This document shows positions 1-6,893 of a stretch of 8,507 nt of DNA, in pieces. This DNA is from an uncultured Rhodoluna sp. (lineage in GTDB: Bacteria; Actinomycetota; Actinomycetes; Actinomycetales; Microbacteriaceae). The stretch lies in assembly GCA_937898095.1 (NCBI GenBank), contig CALDKR010000044.1:1-8507 (forward strand). Reading direction: 5' to 3'. The notes below the pieces were generated by a model that was not told where the DNA came from, did not search any database, and worked only from the letters and a program-made list of their open reading frames with translations. Each line of letters starts with the position of its first letter. The first letter of the stretch is position 1. The translations under genes and the position numbers were made by a program.

Positions 1-1029
1 CAGGTTTGTGCCCTGTGTTGCCGTATTGAGCGCCACAATCGAGTTTCGCACCAAGTCGCCGTAGCCATTAGCCTCGAGCCAGGTAAGAGTTTCTGAAGCC
101 AAGCGAGCTTCGTCTACAGAACCGCCAGAAACAATGACGAGTCCATTCGCGCGCTGAAGAGTTGGGCGCATAACAGAATGCACAATACCGGTTCCGCAGT
201 CAGTCAAAACGATTGAATAGTAGCGAGCTGCCATATCGGCGACGACGTTGTAATCCCCCTCGTCAAATGCCTCTGAAAGCATTGGGTCGCTATCAGATGC
301 CAAGACATCTAGTCGAGTGATGTCTCGAGAAACCATGGTTGAAAAATCTGTGAATCCATCGATTGCGGCGGCGCGATTTACTACATCGCGCACTGTGAAT
401 CGAGTTGACTTGCTTACGCGCTCTGCAAGAGTGCCGCGGTCTGGGTTTGCATCGATTGCAATAATTCGGTCTTCGCGGTTCAGCGCCAGCGCCATACCGA
501 GCAGGGTGCTAACAGTGGTCTTTCCCACGCCGCCTTTTCGAGTCAAAACTGGGATGAATTTTGCGCCCCCATCTAGCTGCGCACCAATTCGAGCCTCGAT
601 CGCCTTGCGCTCACGAACTTTAGGAGAATCGCCCAAGTTGATTGACTTGAGACTCAAGAAATAAACAAAGCGTCGCCATCCCGACTCTGGAGATGGTCGG
701 TTTTTTGCGCTGGCGTCTAGCAAGCGATCGGCTGTTAGCATCGCTGCCGGCTCCGGCTGGTCGAAGACCTCGCCTCTAAGGCTGTCTCGACGTGAATAGT
801 TGACGCGAGGTGCTGAATCTTGCTCTAGCTGGTCAGCGAATTTTTCTACGCTCGGAACCTCGGTGATAATTTCAATTGATGAAGTGCTAGGTGTCACGTC
901 TACTGAACCAGCATCGATTGCAATTTCAGCTAGGGTGTGAGTCTTCTCAGCCTCTGGTTGCCCGGTTGCTGGCCTTGGCGCGAAAACATCGCCAGTTTCT
1001 TCATCTGAGCTTTTGCCCCAAATAGCCAA
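1..1029 (-). CDS. MinD/ParA-like ATPase with long N-terminal extension (EspI-like), partial
   Basis: The N-terminal 343 codons are present without a stop; the C-terminus lies beyond position 1. The ATPase domain starts near residue 157: deviant Walker A KGGVGKTT (165-172), a DANPDRGT segment (193-200) and a Walker B-like IVLTDCG (273-279), where the usual IDTPP-type sequence is degenerate. Residues 1-115 are acidic, Ser/Pro/Thr-rich and probably disordered. They are followed by GWRRFVYFL (117-125) and an INLG stretch, which I recognise from actinobacterial MinD/EspI-type ATPases, some of them linked to type VII secretion. The start is a TTG at 1027-1029: AGGAG lies 6 nt upstream, an in-frame TAG lies directly before that, and the next in-frame ATG is about 97 codons further in. 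The role is probably ATP-driven positioning or support of a secretion or partition apparatus; the exact partner cannot be read from the window. The family is clear, the specific function is not. Confidence 0.85.
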   Translation of the reverse strand, partial: MAIWGKSSDEETGDVFAPRPATGQPEAEKTHTLAEIAIDAGSVDVTPSTSSIEIITEVPSVEKFADQLEQDSAPRVNYSRRDSLRGEVFDQPEPAAMLTADRLLDASAKNRPSPESGWRRFVYFLSLKSINLGDSPKVRERKAIEARIGAQLDGGAKFIPVLTRKGGVGKTTVSTLLGMALALNREDRIIAIDANPDRGTLAERVSKSTRFTVRDVVNRAAAIDGFTDFSTMVSRDITRLDVLASDSDPMLSEAFDEGDYNVVADMAARYYSIVLTDCGTGIVHSVMRPTLQRANGLVIVSGGSVDEARLASETLTWLEANGYGDLVRNSIVALNTATQGTNL

Positions 1030-1035
1030 AATAGA

Positions 1036-1040
1036 CTCCT
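1036..1040 (-). promoter_or_regulatory. Ribosome binding site deciding the TTG start of the MinD-like ATPase
   Basis: AGGAG on the minus strand, 6 nt before TTG at 1027-1029. The last two bases of an in-frame TAG stop overlap its first two bases, so no upstream start is possible. Confidence 0.7.
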
Positions 1041-1051
1041 AAATTTACGCA

Positions 1052-1072
1052 GCAGAAAATGTGGCTTTCTGC
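1052..1072 (-). terminator. Hairpin between pyc and the MinD-like ATPase gene, possible weak terminator
   Basis: A perfect 7-bp inverted repeat (GCAGAAA / TTTCTGC) encloses a 7-nt loop, about 30 nt after the pyc stop codon. No clean U-tract follows on either strand, so it may be an attenuator, an RNA 3'-end stabiliser or chance rather than an efficient terminator. It occupies the 75-bp gap between two co-directional genes. I see no convincing promoter in that gap. Confidence 0.3.
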
Positions 1073-1104
1073 AGTTCAGATAAAGAGTTTAGTCGTGAGC
1101 CGCT

Positions 1105-4100
1105 TTAGGCAGGCTCGACAACCAAAATCAAATCTCCGGCCTCAACTGGTGCCGACTTTGAGACCGCCAGGCGCTTCACAATTCCGCTAACGCTTGAGGT
1201 GATTGTTGCTTCCATCTTCATCGCCTCAATTGTTGCAACCGGCTGGCCAACTTCGACGTGGGTTCCCTCAACGGTCTGAAGGGTCACAACTCCGGCAAAC
1301 GGAGCTGCAACGTGCCCTAGGTTGGTTGGGTCAGCCTTCTCTGCCTGAACAGTGTTGACAGTGATTTTGCGATCGCGAACATTGATTGGTCGCAACTGAC
1401 CGTTCACTGTCGCCATCAAAGTTCGATAACCCTTGGCGTCTGCACCACCGATTGCTTCGAGGCCGACATAAATTCGAACTCCCCTAGCAACTTCAATTAC
1501 GTGCTCGCGACCCGATTCGAGGCCGTACAGGTAATCGACGGTGTCCATTGCATCGAGGTTGCCATAGGTCTCGCGGAACTTTTTGAAGTCATTGGTAGGG
1601 CCGGCAAACAACAAGCGATTTAGCGTGTCACGACGCGCGGCAGAATCTTCGCCGGTCAATATAGCCAGGTCCTCTGCCGAAACCGGGGTGACGCCGAAAC
1701 TTAGGTTCTTACCCTGAAGCACCTTGCTTCTGAATGGCTCAGGCCAGCCGCCCGGCAGATCGCCAAGCTCTCCAGCCATGAATCCAACTACTGAATCTGG
1801 AATGTCGTAATTTTGCGGATTTTCAGCAAAATCAGCTGGATCAGCATTTACGGCAACCAAGTGCAGAGCCAAATCTCCGACCACCTTAGATGACGGAGTC
1901 ACCTTTGTAGGGCGACCGAGAATATCGCTAGCAGCGGCATACATGTTTTCAACTTTTTCAAACTGATCGCCAAGACCGAGGGCAATTGCCTGTTGGCGAA
2001 GGTTTGACAACTGACCACCGGGAATCTCGTGGCGATAAACACGGCCGGTTGGACCAGGAAGCCCTGACTCAAACGGTGCATAGACCTTGCGAACAGCCTC
2101 CCAATAAGGCTCTAGATCAGCGACTGCAGCCAGCGGGATGTTCGTGTCGCGCGCCGTGTGAGCAAGCGCCGCCACCAGAGCAGAAGCCGATGGCTGACTT
2201 GTGGTTCCAGCCATTGGTGCACTGGCAACGTCTACTGCATCTACGCCAGCAGCAATTGCCGACATTAGGGTTGCCAGCTGCCCACCAGCAGTGTCGTGTG
2301 TGTGCAGGTGAACCGGAAGATCGAAGCGCTCGCGAAGCGCTGAAACCAGACGGTGAGCCGCAGCAGGTCGCAGCAAGCCGGCCATGTCCTTGATCGCGAT
2401 AATGTGTGCACCGGCCGCAACAATTTCGTCGGCCAGGTTCAAGTAGTAATCAAGCGTGTAGAGCTTCTCTTCAGGGTCTAGCAGGTCTGCGGTGTAGCAA
2501 AGTGCCACCTCGGCAACTGCAGTTCCAGTCTTCAAGACGGCTGCGATAGCCGGCTTCATCTGCTCAACGTCGTTTAGAGCATCGAAAATTCTGAAGATAT
2601 CGACACCTGTGGCGGCAGCCTCGGCAACGAACGCCTCAGTCACTTCGGTTGGATACGGCGTGTATCCCACTGTGTTTCTGCCGCGAAGCAACATTTGAAT
2701 ACATACGTTTGGCATTGCGGCACGAAGTGCTGCAAGTCGCTGCCACGGATCTTCGCCCAAGAAACGAAGGGCGACGTCATAGGTTGCGCCACCCCAAGCC
2801 TCAACCGAAAGAAGTTGTGGCGTCATGCGAGCTACGTATGGAGCTGCGGTAATCAAGTCACGACCACGAACGCGGGTTGCCAAAAGTGATTGGTGTGCGT
2901 CGCGGAAAGTGGTGTCAGTGACGGCAACTGGAGTTTGGTCGCGAAGTGCCTTAGCGAAACCAGCTGGGCCAAGTTCAATTAGTCGCTGGCGCGAACCAGA
3001 TGGTGCAGGTGATGTGATGTCGATGGCTGGCAACTTGAGAGCCGGAGAAACGTGGCCAGCTCGAGGGCCATTTGGCTGGTTTACGGTCACGTCGGCCAGC
3101 CAAGAGAGCAACTTAGTGGCGCGGTCTTGTGACGGTCGTGCCAAGAACAATTCAGGGTGCTCGTCAATAAAAGAAGTGCTCAGGTCGCCACTCTTGAAAA
3201 TCTCGTCATTCAGAACTGCCTGCAGGAATGCAATGTTTGTTGAAACACCACGAATACGGAACTCGGCGAGCGCACGCGATGCGCGAACAACAGCGGCCTG
3301 AAAGTCGCGACCCTTTGCAATCAGCTTGACCAACATTGAGTCAAAGTGAGGGCTGACTTCAGCCCCAGTTGAGACTGTTCCACCGTCTAGGCGAATTCCT
3401 GCCCCACCCGGAGAGCGATAAGTGGTGATTTTGCCAGTGTCAGGCCTGAAGTTCTGCGATGGGTCTTCGGTAGTAATTCGACACTGCAGGGCAAAACCGT
3501 GCATTTGAATTTTTTCTTGCTGCAAGCCAAGGTCAAACAGAGTCTCACCGGCGGCGATCCGCATTTGGCTTTGAACCAGGTCAACATCGGTGATTTCTTC
3601 AGTGACCGTGTGCTCGACCTGAATTCGCGGGTTCATTTCGATGAAAACATGCTTGCCGGCGTTTGGGCCCACGGTGTCAATTAAGAATTCAACAGTACCT
3701 GCGTTTTGGTATCCAATTGCCTTGGCGAAAGCAACTGCGTCGCGATAAAGCGCTTGGCGCAATTCTTCATCGATTAGTGGTGCTGGTGCGATTTCGACAA
3801 CCTTTTGGTTGCGGCGCTGGATCGAACAATCGCGTTCAAAGAGGTGAGAAACGTTGCCATGCGTGTCGGCCAAAATCTGCACTTCAATGTGGCGAGGGCG
3901 AATAACCGCCTGCTCCAAGAACACGCGAGCATCGCCAAATGCGCTCTCAGCTTCTCGAGACGCCTCAACCAGCGCTGCCCTTAGGTCATCTTTGCTCGCA
4001 ACTCGGCGCATACCGCGACCGCCGCCACCGGCAATTGCCTTTACAAATAGTGGGAAACCGATTTCATCAGAGATTGCAACCAACTCATCGACATCTGCGG

Positions 4101-4512
4101 TGTAGTGCGTTGACTTCAGAACTGGCACGCCAGCTCGAATTGCTGCCTCTTTAGCGGTAACCTTGTTTCCGGCCATTTCAAGCACTTCAGAGCTTGGGCC
4201 GATAAACGCTATGCCGTTGGCACGCGCAGCTTCAGCAAGCTCTGGGTTTTCAGACAAAAATCCATAACCCGGATAAATTGCGTCTGCTCCCGATTCCTTA
4301 GCGACTCGAATAATTTCTGAGACGTCAAGATATGCGCGAACCGGGTGGCCTTCTGAGCCGATTTCATAAGCTTCATCTGCCTTCTGGCGGTGAATTGAGT
4401 TTCGATCCTCGTATGGAAATACGCCAACGGTTTTTGCGCCAAGCTCATAAGCTGCGCGGAATGCGCGAACGGCGATTTCACCACGATTGGCAACAAGGAT
4501 TTTTTTGAACAT
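1105..4512 (-). CDS. pyc: Pyruvate carboxylase (single-chain, biotin-dependent)
   Basis: Cytosolic anaplerotic enzyme: pyruvate + bicarbonate + ATP gives oxaloacetate. The 1135-aa protein has the complete domain order of the family at its usual length. The biotin carboxylase domain begins with the hallmark KKILVANRGEIA and has the ATP-grasp glycine loop AGGGGRG (161-167), the CSIQRR signature (229-234) and EMNPRIQVEH (292-301). The carboxyltransferase domain has DTTFRDAHQS (533-542), the lysine that is carboxylated in the family in IKDMAG (K708), and metal-binding HLHTHD (H737, H739). The C-terminal biotin carrier has EAMKM with the biotinylated lysine K1099. I chose ATG 4510-4512 because GGAG lies 6 nt upstream and homologues begin MFKK. 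Upstream in-frame ATGs (4522-4524, 4585-4587) lack a Shine-Dalgarno, and the outermost would overlap the divergent parA start. No active-site residue appears lost. The gene is divergent from parA; a biotin ligase must be encoded elsewhere. Confidence 0.97.
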   Translation of the reverse strand: MFKKILVANRGEIAVRAFRAAYELGAKTVGVFPYEDRNSIHRQKADEAYEIGSEGHPVRAYLDVSEIIRVAKESGADAIYPGYGFLSENPELAEAARANGIAFIGPSSEVLEMAGNKVTAKEAAIRAGVPVLKSTHYTADVDELVAISDEIGFPLFVKAIAGGGGRGMRRVASKDDLRAALVEASREAESAFGDARVFLEQAVIRPRHIEVQILADTHGNVSHLFERDCSIQRRNQKVVEIAPAPLIDEELRQALYRDAVAFAKAIGYQNAGTVEFLIDTVGPNAGKHVFIEMNPRIQVEHTVTEEITDVDLVQSQMRIAAGETLFDLGLQQEKIQMHGFALQCRITTEDPSQNFRPDTGKITTYRSPGGAGIRLDGGTVSTGAEVSPHFDSMLVKLIAKGRDFQAAVVRASRALAEFRIRGVSTNIAFLQAVLNDEIFKSGDLSTSFIDEHPELFLARPSQDRATKLLSWLADVTVNQPNGPRAGHVSPALKLPAIDITSPAPSGSRQRLIELGPAGFAKALRDQTPVAVTDTTFRDAHQSLLATRVRGRDLITAAPYVARMTPQLLSVEAWGGATYDVALRFLGEDPWQRLAALRAAMPNVCIQMLLRGRNTVGYTPYPTEVTEAFVAEAAATGVDIFRIFDALNDVEQMKPAIAAVLKTGTAVAEVALCYTADLLDPEEKLYTLDYYLNLADEIVAAGAHIIAIKDMAGLLRPAAAHRLVSALRERFDLPVHLHTHDTAGGQLATLMSAIAAGVDAVDVASAPMAGTTSQPSASALVAALAHTARDTNIPLAAVADLEPYWEAVRKVYAPFESGLPGPTGRVYRHEIPGGQLSNLRQQAIALGLGDQFEKVENMYAAASDILGRPTKVTPSSKVVGDLALHLVAVNADPADFAENPQNYDIPDSVVGFMAGELGDLPGGWPEPFRSKVLQGKNLSFGVTPVSAEDLAILTGEDSAARRDTLNRLLFAGPTNDFKKFRETYGNLDAMDTVDYLYGLESGREHVIEVARGVRIYVGLEAIGGADAKGYRTLMATVNGQLRPINVRDRKITVNTVQAEKADPTNLGHVAAPFAGVVTLQTVEGTHVEVGQPVATIEAMKMEATITSSVSGIVKRLAVSKSAPVEAGDLILVVEPA

Positions 4513-4518
4513 CAATGA

Positions 4519-4522
4519 CTCC
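4519..4522 (-). promoter_or_regulatory. Ribosome binding site selecting the pyc start
   Basis: GGAG on the minus strand, 6 nt before ATG 4510-4512. It overlaps the alternative upstream ATG at 4522-4524, which argues that the downstream ATG is the real start. Confidence 0.65.
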
Positions 4523-4548
4523 ATAGCAGTTAGAGCGAAAAGCTGTTT

Positions 4549-4582
4549 TTGACAGCAAACGCTAACCAGTAGCCTAGTCGAG
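4549..4582 (+). promoter_or_regulatory. Predicted sigma-70-type promoter giving a leaderless parA mRNA
   Basis: A consensus -35 TTGACA (4549-4554) is followed after 15 bp by TAGCCT (4570-4575), which fits the actinobacterial -10 pattern TANNNT. Six bases later comes the GTG start codon of parA at 4582, exactly where transcription would be expected to begin. No Shine-Dalgarno precedes the GTG, and an in-frame TAG at 4570-4572 excludes an earlier start. Leaderless transcripts are common in Actinobacteria. The 15-bp spacer is slightly shorter than the optimum. Confidence 0.6.
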
Positions 4583-5496
4583 TGCATGTACTCAGCGTGA
4601 GCTCCCTAAAGGGCGGTGTGGGCAAAACCACAGTCGCTTTAGGCATTGCTTCAGCTGCTTTTTCACGGGGCCTAAGAACCTTGGTGGTTGACCTAGACCC
4701 CCAGTGTGATGCGTCAACCGGGCTCGGTGCATTCGGTGAATTTCGAGAAACTTGCGCTGAAGTCCTTGAGAATCCAAAGCACAATGTAGTGCTTAGGGCA
4801 ATCGTATCCAGCAGCTGGACCAAGGCGCGCCCAGGAAACATAGATGTAATGATTGGCAGCCCGCGCACGATCAGTTTTGACAAGCCAAATCCCACGATGC
4901 GCGATGTGTGGAAGTTGGAAGAAGCACTTAGTCGAGTCGAACGGGATTACGACCTCGTGATTATCGACACTCCACCTTCTTTGAACGGCCTCACCCGTAC
5001 CGCATGGGTTTCGAGCGACCGCGTTCTAATCGTGACCGAGCCGGGTCTGTTTTCAGTAGTTGCCGCCGATCGAGCAATGCGAGCAATTGAAAGCCTAAAA
5101 AACGGTCTTACTCCTCGACTGCAAACACTAGGCGTAGTAATTAATCGCATCAGAGCAAATTCAAAAGAGCATGAATTCCGCATAAAGGAGCTCACAGACT
5201 TGTTCGGGCCAGAGCTTCTAAACGTTCAAATTGAAGAAAAATCGACAATCCAGCAAGCCCAAGGCGCAGCGCGCGCAATTCATACCTGGCCGGGTGAAAC
5301 CGCAGCCAACTTGGCAAAACTATTTGATGATCTTCTTGACGGTGCCCTGGCTTCATTTGCAAAACCACTCGACCGTCGAGCTATCAAAAATCACAAACGG
5401 TTTGCCAGACTTTCAAGAATTATGCGCGGTCAAAAATGGAACGGCGAGCTGCTTGAAATTGAGCTAGATCAAAAGTTCAGCTCAGAGTCAGATTGA
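4582..5496 (+). CDS. ParA-family chromosome/cargo-partitioning ATPase
   Basis: A 304-aa soluble ATPase. Near the N-terminus is the deviant Walker A KGGVGKTT (10-17), then DLDPQCDAST (37-46) as Walker A' and LVIIDTPPSL (125-134) as Walker B, followed by a typical ParA/Soj core through VVINRIR (185-191). ParA proteins form ATP-dependent dimers on DNA and position chromosomes, plasmids or protein clusters with a partner protein. After residue 260 there is a basic tail (DRRAIKNHKRFARLSRIMRGQK) and then an acidic end, which could bind nucleoid DNA or a partner; this is inference. No parB or parS-like site is adjacent, so it looks like an orphan ParA, comparable in concept to Corynebacterium PldP, rather than the canonical ParAB pair. 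The GTG start is leaderless (see the promoter entry). It is divergent from pyc and convergent with the MerR gene, with only 2 bp between stop codons. Confidence 0.9.
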   Translation: MHVLSVSSLKGGVGKTTVALGIASAAFSRGLRTLVVDLDPQCDASTGLGAFGEFRETCAEVLENPKHNVVLRAIVSSSWTKARPGNIDVMIGSPRTISFDKPNPTMRDVWKLEEALSRVERDYDLVIIDTPPSLNGLTRTAWVSSDRVLIVTEPGLFSVVAADRAMRAIESLKNGLTPRLQTLGVVINRIRANSKEHEFRIKELTDLFGPELLNVQIEEKSTIQQAQGAARAIHTWPGETAANLAKLFDDLLDGALASFAKPLDRRAIKNHKRFARLSRIMRGQKWNGELLEIELDQKFSSESD

Positions 5497-5498
5497 AT

Positions 5499-6047
5499 TT
5501 AGACGGCTTTTCTAGCTAGGCGACGGGCCGAAAGTTCATCCATGTCGTCAACGTGGCTGGCACTGATGTCGCTAAGACTTGCTTCTACTTCTTTCAGCAC
5601 GCGACCGACTGCGATTCCAAAAACACCTTGGCCTCGGCCAAGCAGGTCGATTACTTCGTCTTGAGTGGTGCACAAATAAACGCGTGAACCGTCAGACATC
5701 AAAGTGATGCGAGCAAGGTCGTCGATTCCAGAAACGCGAAGTTGTTCAACGGCGACGCGAATTTGCTGAAGCGAAACACCGGTGTCAAGCAATCTCTTGA
5801 CTAGCTTTAGAACCAAAATATCGCGGAAAGAGTACAGGCGCTGTGACCCAGAACCCGCTGCACCGCGAACGGTTGGCTGCACTAGACCAGTTCTGTCCCA
5901 GTAGTCCAACTGACGATATGTGATTCCACATGCAGCAGCAGCTGATGTGCCGCGATAGCCAAGATTAGGATCCGAGGACGGAAGTCCATCAGTGAAGAGC
6001 ATGTTTTGGGCATAATCAACCGGAGTGCCTGAATCGTTCGAAACCAT
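5499..6047 (-). CDS. MerR-family transcriptional regulator (Rv1830/ResR type)
   Basis: A 182-aa protein with a winged-helix MerR DNA-binding domain: YRGTSAAAACGITYRQLDYWDRTGLVQPT (31-59) is the typical helix-turn-helix entry, and QRLYSFRDILVLKLVKRLL (69-87) the wing and second helix. A predicted dimerisation helix follows (VSLQQIRVAVEQL, 91-103). The C-terminal part has no cysteine cluster or obvious effector site, unlike metal- or drug-sensing MerR proteins. Sequence and context (downstream of a GarA-ftsR pair) match mycobacterial Rv1830 (ResR/McdR), associated with growth and division control; I assign this by pattern and synteny. I chose ATG 6045-6047 because GGGAG lies 5 nt upstream; the ATG at 6069-6071 has no Shine-Dalgarno and would sit against a hexamer repeat. 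The gene converges on parA with a 2-bp gap. Confidence 0.88.
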   Translation of the reverse strand: MVSNDSGTPVDYAQNMLFTDGLPSSDPNLGYRGTSAAAACGITYRQLDYWDRTGLVQPTVRGAAGSGSQRLYSFRDILVLKLVKRLLDTGVSLQQIRVAVEQLRVSGIDDLARITLMSDGSRVYLCTTQDEVIDLLGRGQGVFGIAVGRVLKEVEASLSDISASHVDDMDELSARRLARKAV

Positions 6048-6052
6048 TTGCA

Positions 6053-6057
6053 CTCCC
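6053..6057 (-). promoter_or_regulatory. Ribosome binding site for the Rv1830-type merR gene
   Basis: GGGAG on the minus strand, 5 nt from ATG 6045-6047. It supports a 182-aa product rather than the 190-aa reading from 6071. Confidence 0.6.
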
Positions 6058-6070
6058 TTCGGTCTCAACA

Positions 6071-6088
6071 TTCAAGTTCAAGTTCAAA
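6071..6088. repeat. Tandem hexamer repeat upstream of the merR gene
   Basis: TTCAAG TTCAAG TTCAAA on the plus strand: two perfect copies and one copy with a single change. It lies 23 bp upstream of the chosen start codon, in the probable 5' leader or promoter region of the regulator. It may be an operator for autoregulation or a chance short repeat. Confidence 0.5.
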
Positions 6089-6148
6089 CTTAATTGTTGC
6101 CTAGATGGGCGATTGTTGCGGTTAATTTTTTAATTCGGCGTGTCGCCC

Positions 6149-6172
6149 AAAATGACACCATATCTAGTGTCA
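6149..6172 (-). terminator. Probable terminator after ftsR
   Basis: On the minus strand, TGACACTA / TGGTGTCA form an 8-bp stem (one G-T pair) with a GATA loop, followed by four T residues. It begins 16 nt after the ftsR stop codon and so could end the pgsA-like/garA/ftsR transcript. The short T-tract and AT-rich stem suggest partial read-through into the downstream MerR gene, which lies on the same strand. Confidence 0.45.
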
Positions 6173-6188
6173 AAAAAATCACTTGCTA

Positions 6189-6893
6189 CTACGAGTCGAT
6201 TTTAGAGATCACTGACTTAACAAGCTCAGTGCGAATTGATGCGAAATGCGACTCAATTTCTAGAGCGTAATGTGCGGCTCGTGATTTTGACGAGGTGTCA
6301 TTCTTTTTAAGAACCGGAGCCACAACGCCTTCGATAATTCCAATTTCGCGATCGGCTGAGGCCTTAAGCCCTCGCAGGTGCCTAGGTGAAATACCAAATC
6401 GCTGAAGATTGACAATTGACTTTGCAATTTCGACGGCCGAAACGTCAAATGGCTCGTAGGCCAACAGCGAGACATCTCGAGCCTCACTGAGCAAACTTGT
6501 GGTTATGCCACTCTCGGCGATTAGCTCAATTTCACTGAATTTCTTGAGTCGAGCCTGCTTTAGGTGCTCAGGCTTGGGACCATTGGAACCCGGCAGACTT
6601 GGTTGACGACCTTCATCGAGCTCGGTCAAATAGGAATAAATGACCTTTAGCGGAAGATACTGATCGCGCTGAAGTTCAAGAATTATGCGCACGCGCTCTA
6701 TGTGCATATCGGTGAATTTGCGATAGCCAGACGGGGTGCGCTCTGGCATTACCAAACCCTGTTCCTCAAGGAATCTCAGCTTCGAGGGCGTGAGGTCAGG
6801 AAAATCTGGAACGAGCTGGTCGAGAACCTGGCCGATTGTGAATAATTTTGAAGGGCGTGGGGCAAAGCTCTTTGCCGCTGAAACTTGTGCCAT
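6189..6893 (-). CDS. ftsR: MerR-family transcriptional regulator FtsR (Rv1828-like)
   Basis: A 234-aa regulator with an N-terminal MerR domain: LFTIGQVLDQLVPDFPDLTP (17-36), then SKLRFLEEQGLVMPERTPSG (37-56) and YRKFTDMHIERVRIILELQR (57-76). The segment QYLPLKVIYSYLTELD (78-93) is typical of the actinobacterial FtsR/Rv1828 group. The C-terminal half (about 115-234) is a helical domain without metal-binding cysteines, and LQRFGISPRHLRGLKASADRE (163-183) is strongly family-like. In Corynebacterium glutamicum FtsR (Cg1631) sits next to odhI and activates ftsZ. The same position behind the GarA/OdhI gene here supports the assignment; the target in this organism is inferred. The start ATG shares its last plus-strand base with the stop of the FHA gene (TAATG, 1-nt overlap), so translation is probably coupled. 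A hairpin follows the stop codon. Confidence 0.92.
   Translation of the reverse strand: MAQVSAAKSFAPRPSKLFTIGQVLDQLVPDFPDLTPSKLRFLEEQGLVMPERTPSGYRKFTDMHIERVRIILELQRDQYLPLKVIYSYLTELDEGRQPSLPGSNGPKPEHLKQARLKKFSEIELIAESGITTSLLSEARDVSLLAYEPFDVSAVEIAKSIVNLQRFGISPRHLRGLKASADREIGIIEGVVAPVLKKNDTSSKSRAAHYALEIESHFASIRTELVKSVISKIDS

Noticed and set aside
317..664. 115-codon plus-strand open frame at the left end
   Set aside because: Antisense to the MinD-like ATPase core, whose Walker motifs are clearly on the minus strand.
1986..2393. 135-codon plus-strand open frame inside pyc
   Set aside because: Antisense shadow of the carboxyltransferase region; low-complexity Q/P/R-rich translation without family features.
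2825..3301. 158-codon plus-strand open frame inside pyc
   Set aside because: It lies antisense to the conserved pyruvate carboxylase reading frame, has no recognisable domain and no ribosome site, and has the composition expected of a shadow frame.
4513..4587. 25-residue N-terminal extension of pyruvate carboxylase from ATG 4585-4587
   Set aside because: No ribosome site, no similarity to pyruvate carboxylase N-termini, and it would overlap the leaderless parA start; the ATG at 4510-4512 has a proper GGAG.
4530..4895. 121-codon minus-strand open frame over the parA 5' end
   Set aside because: Overlaps the ParA Walker A region on the opposite strand and has no conserved motif.
6121..6147. 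AT-rich AATT-TTTT-AATT stretch and adjacent GGCG/CGCC mini-hairpin in the merR-ftsR gap
   Set aside because: Arms are only 4 bp and lack a following T-tract; too weak to call as a terminator or operator.
6165..6182. TTGACA on the minus strand after ftsR as a -35 promoter element
   Set aside because: No acceptable -10 hexamer lies 16-18 bp downstream, and the sequence is better explained as the first arm of the hairpin at 6153-6172.
4513..6188. parS-type centromere sites near the ParA gene
   Set aside because: I looked for the TGTTTCACGTGAAACA-like palindrome and found no match near parA.
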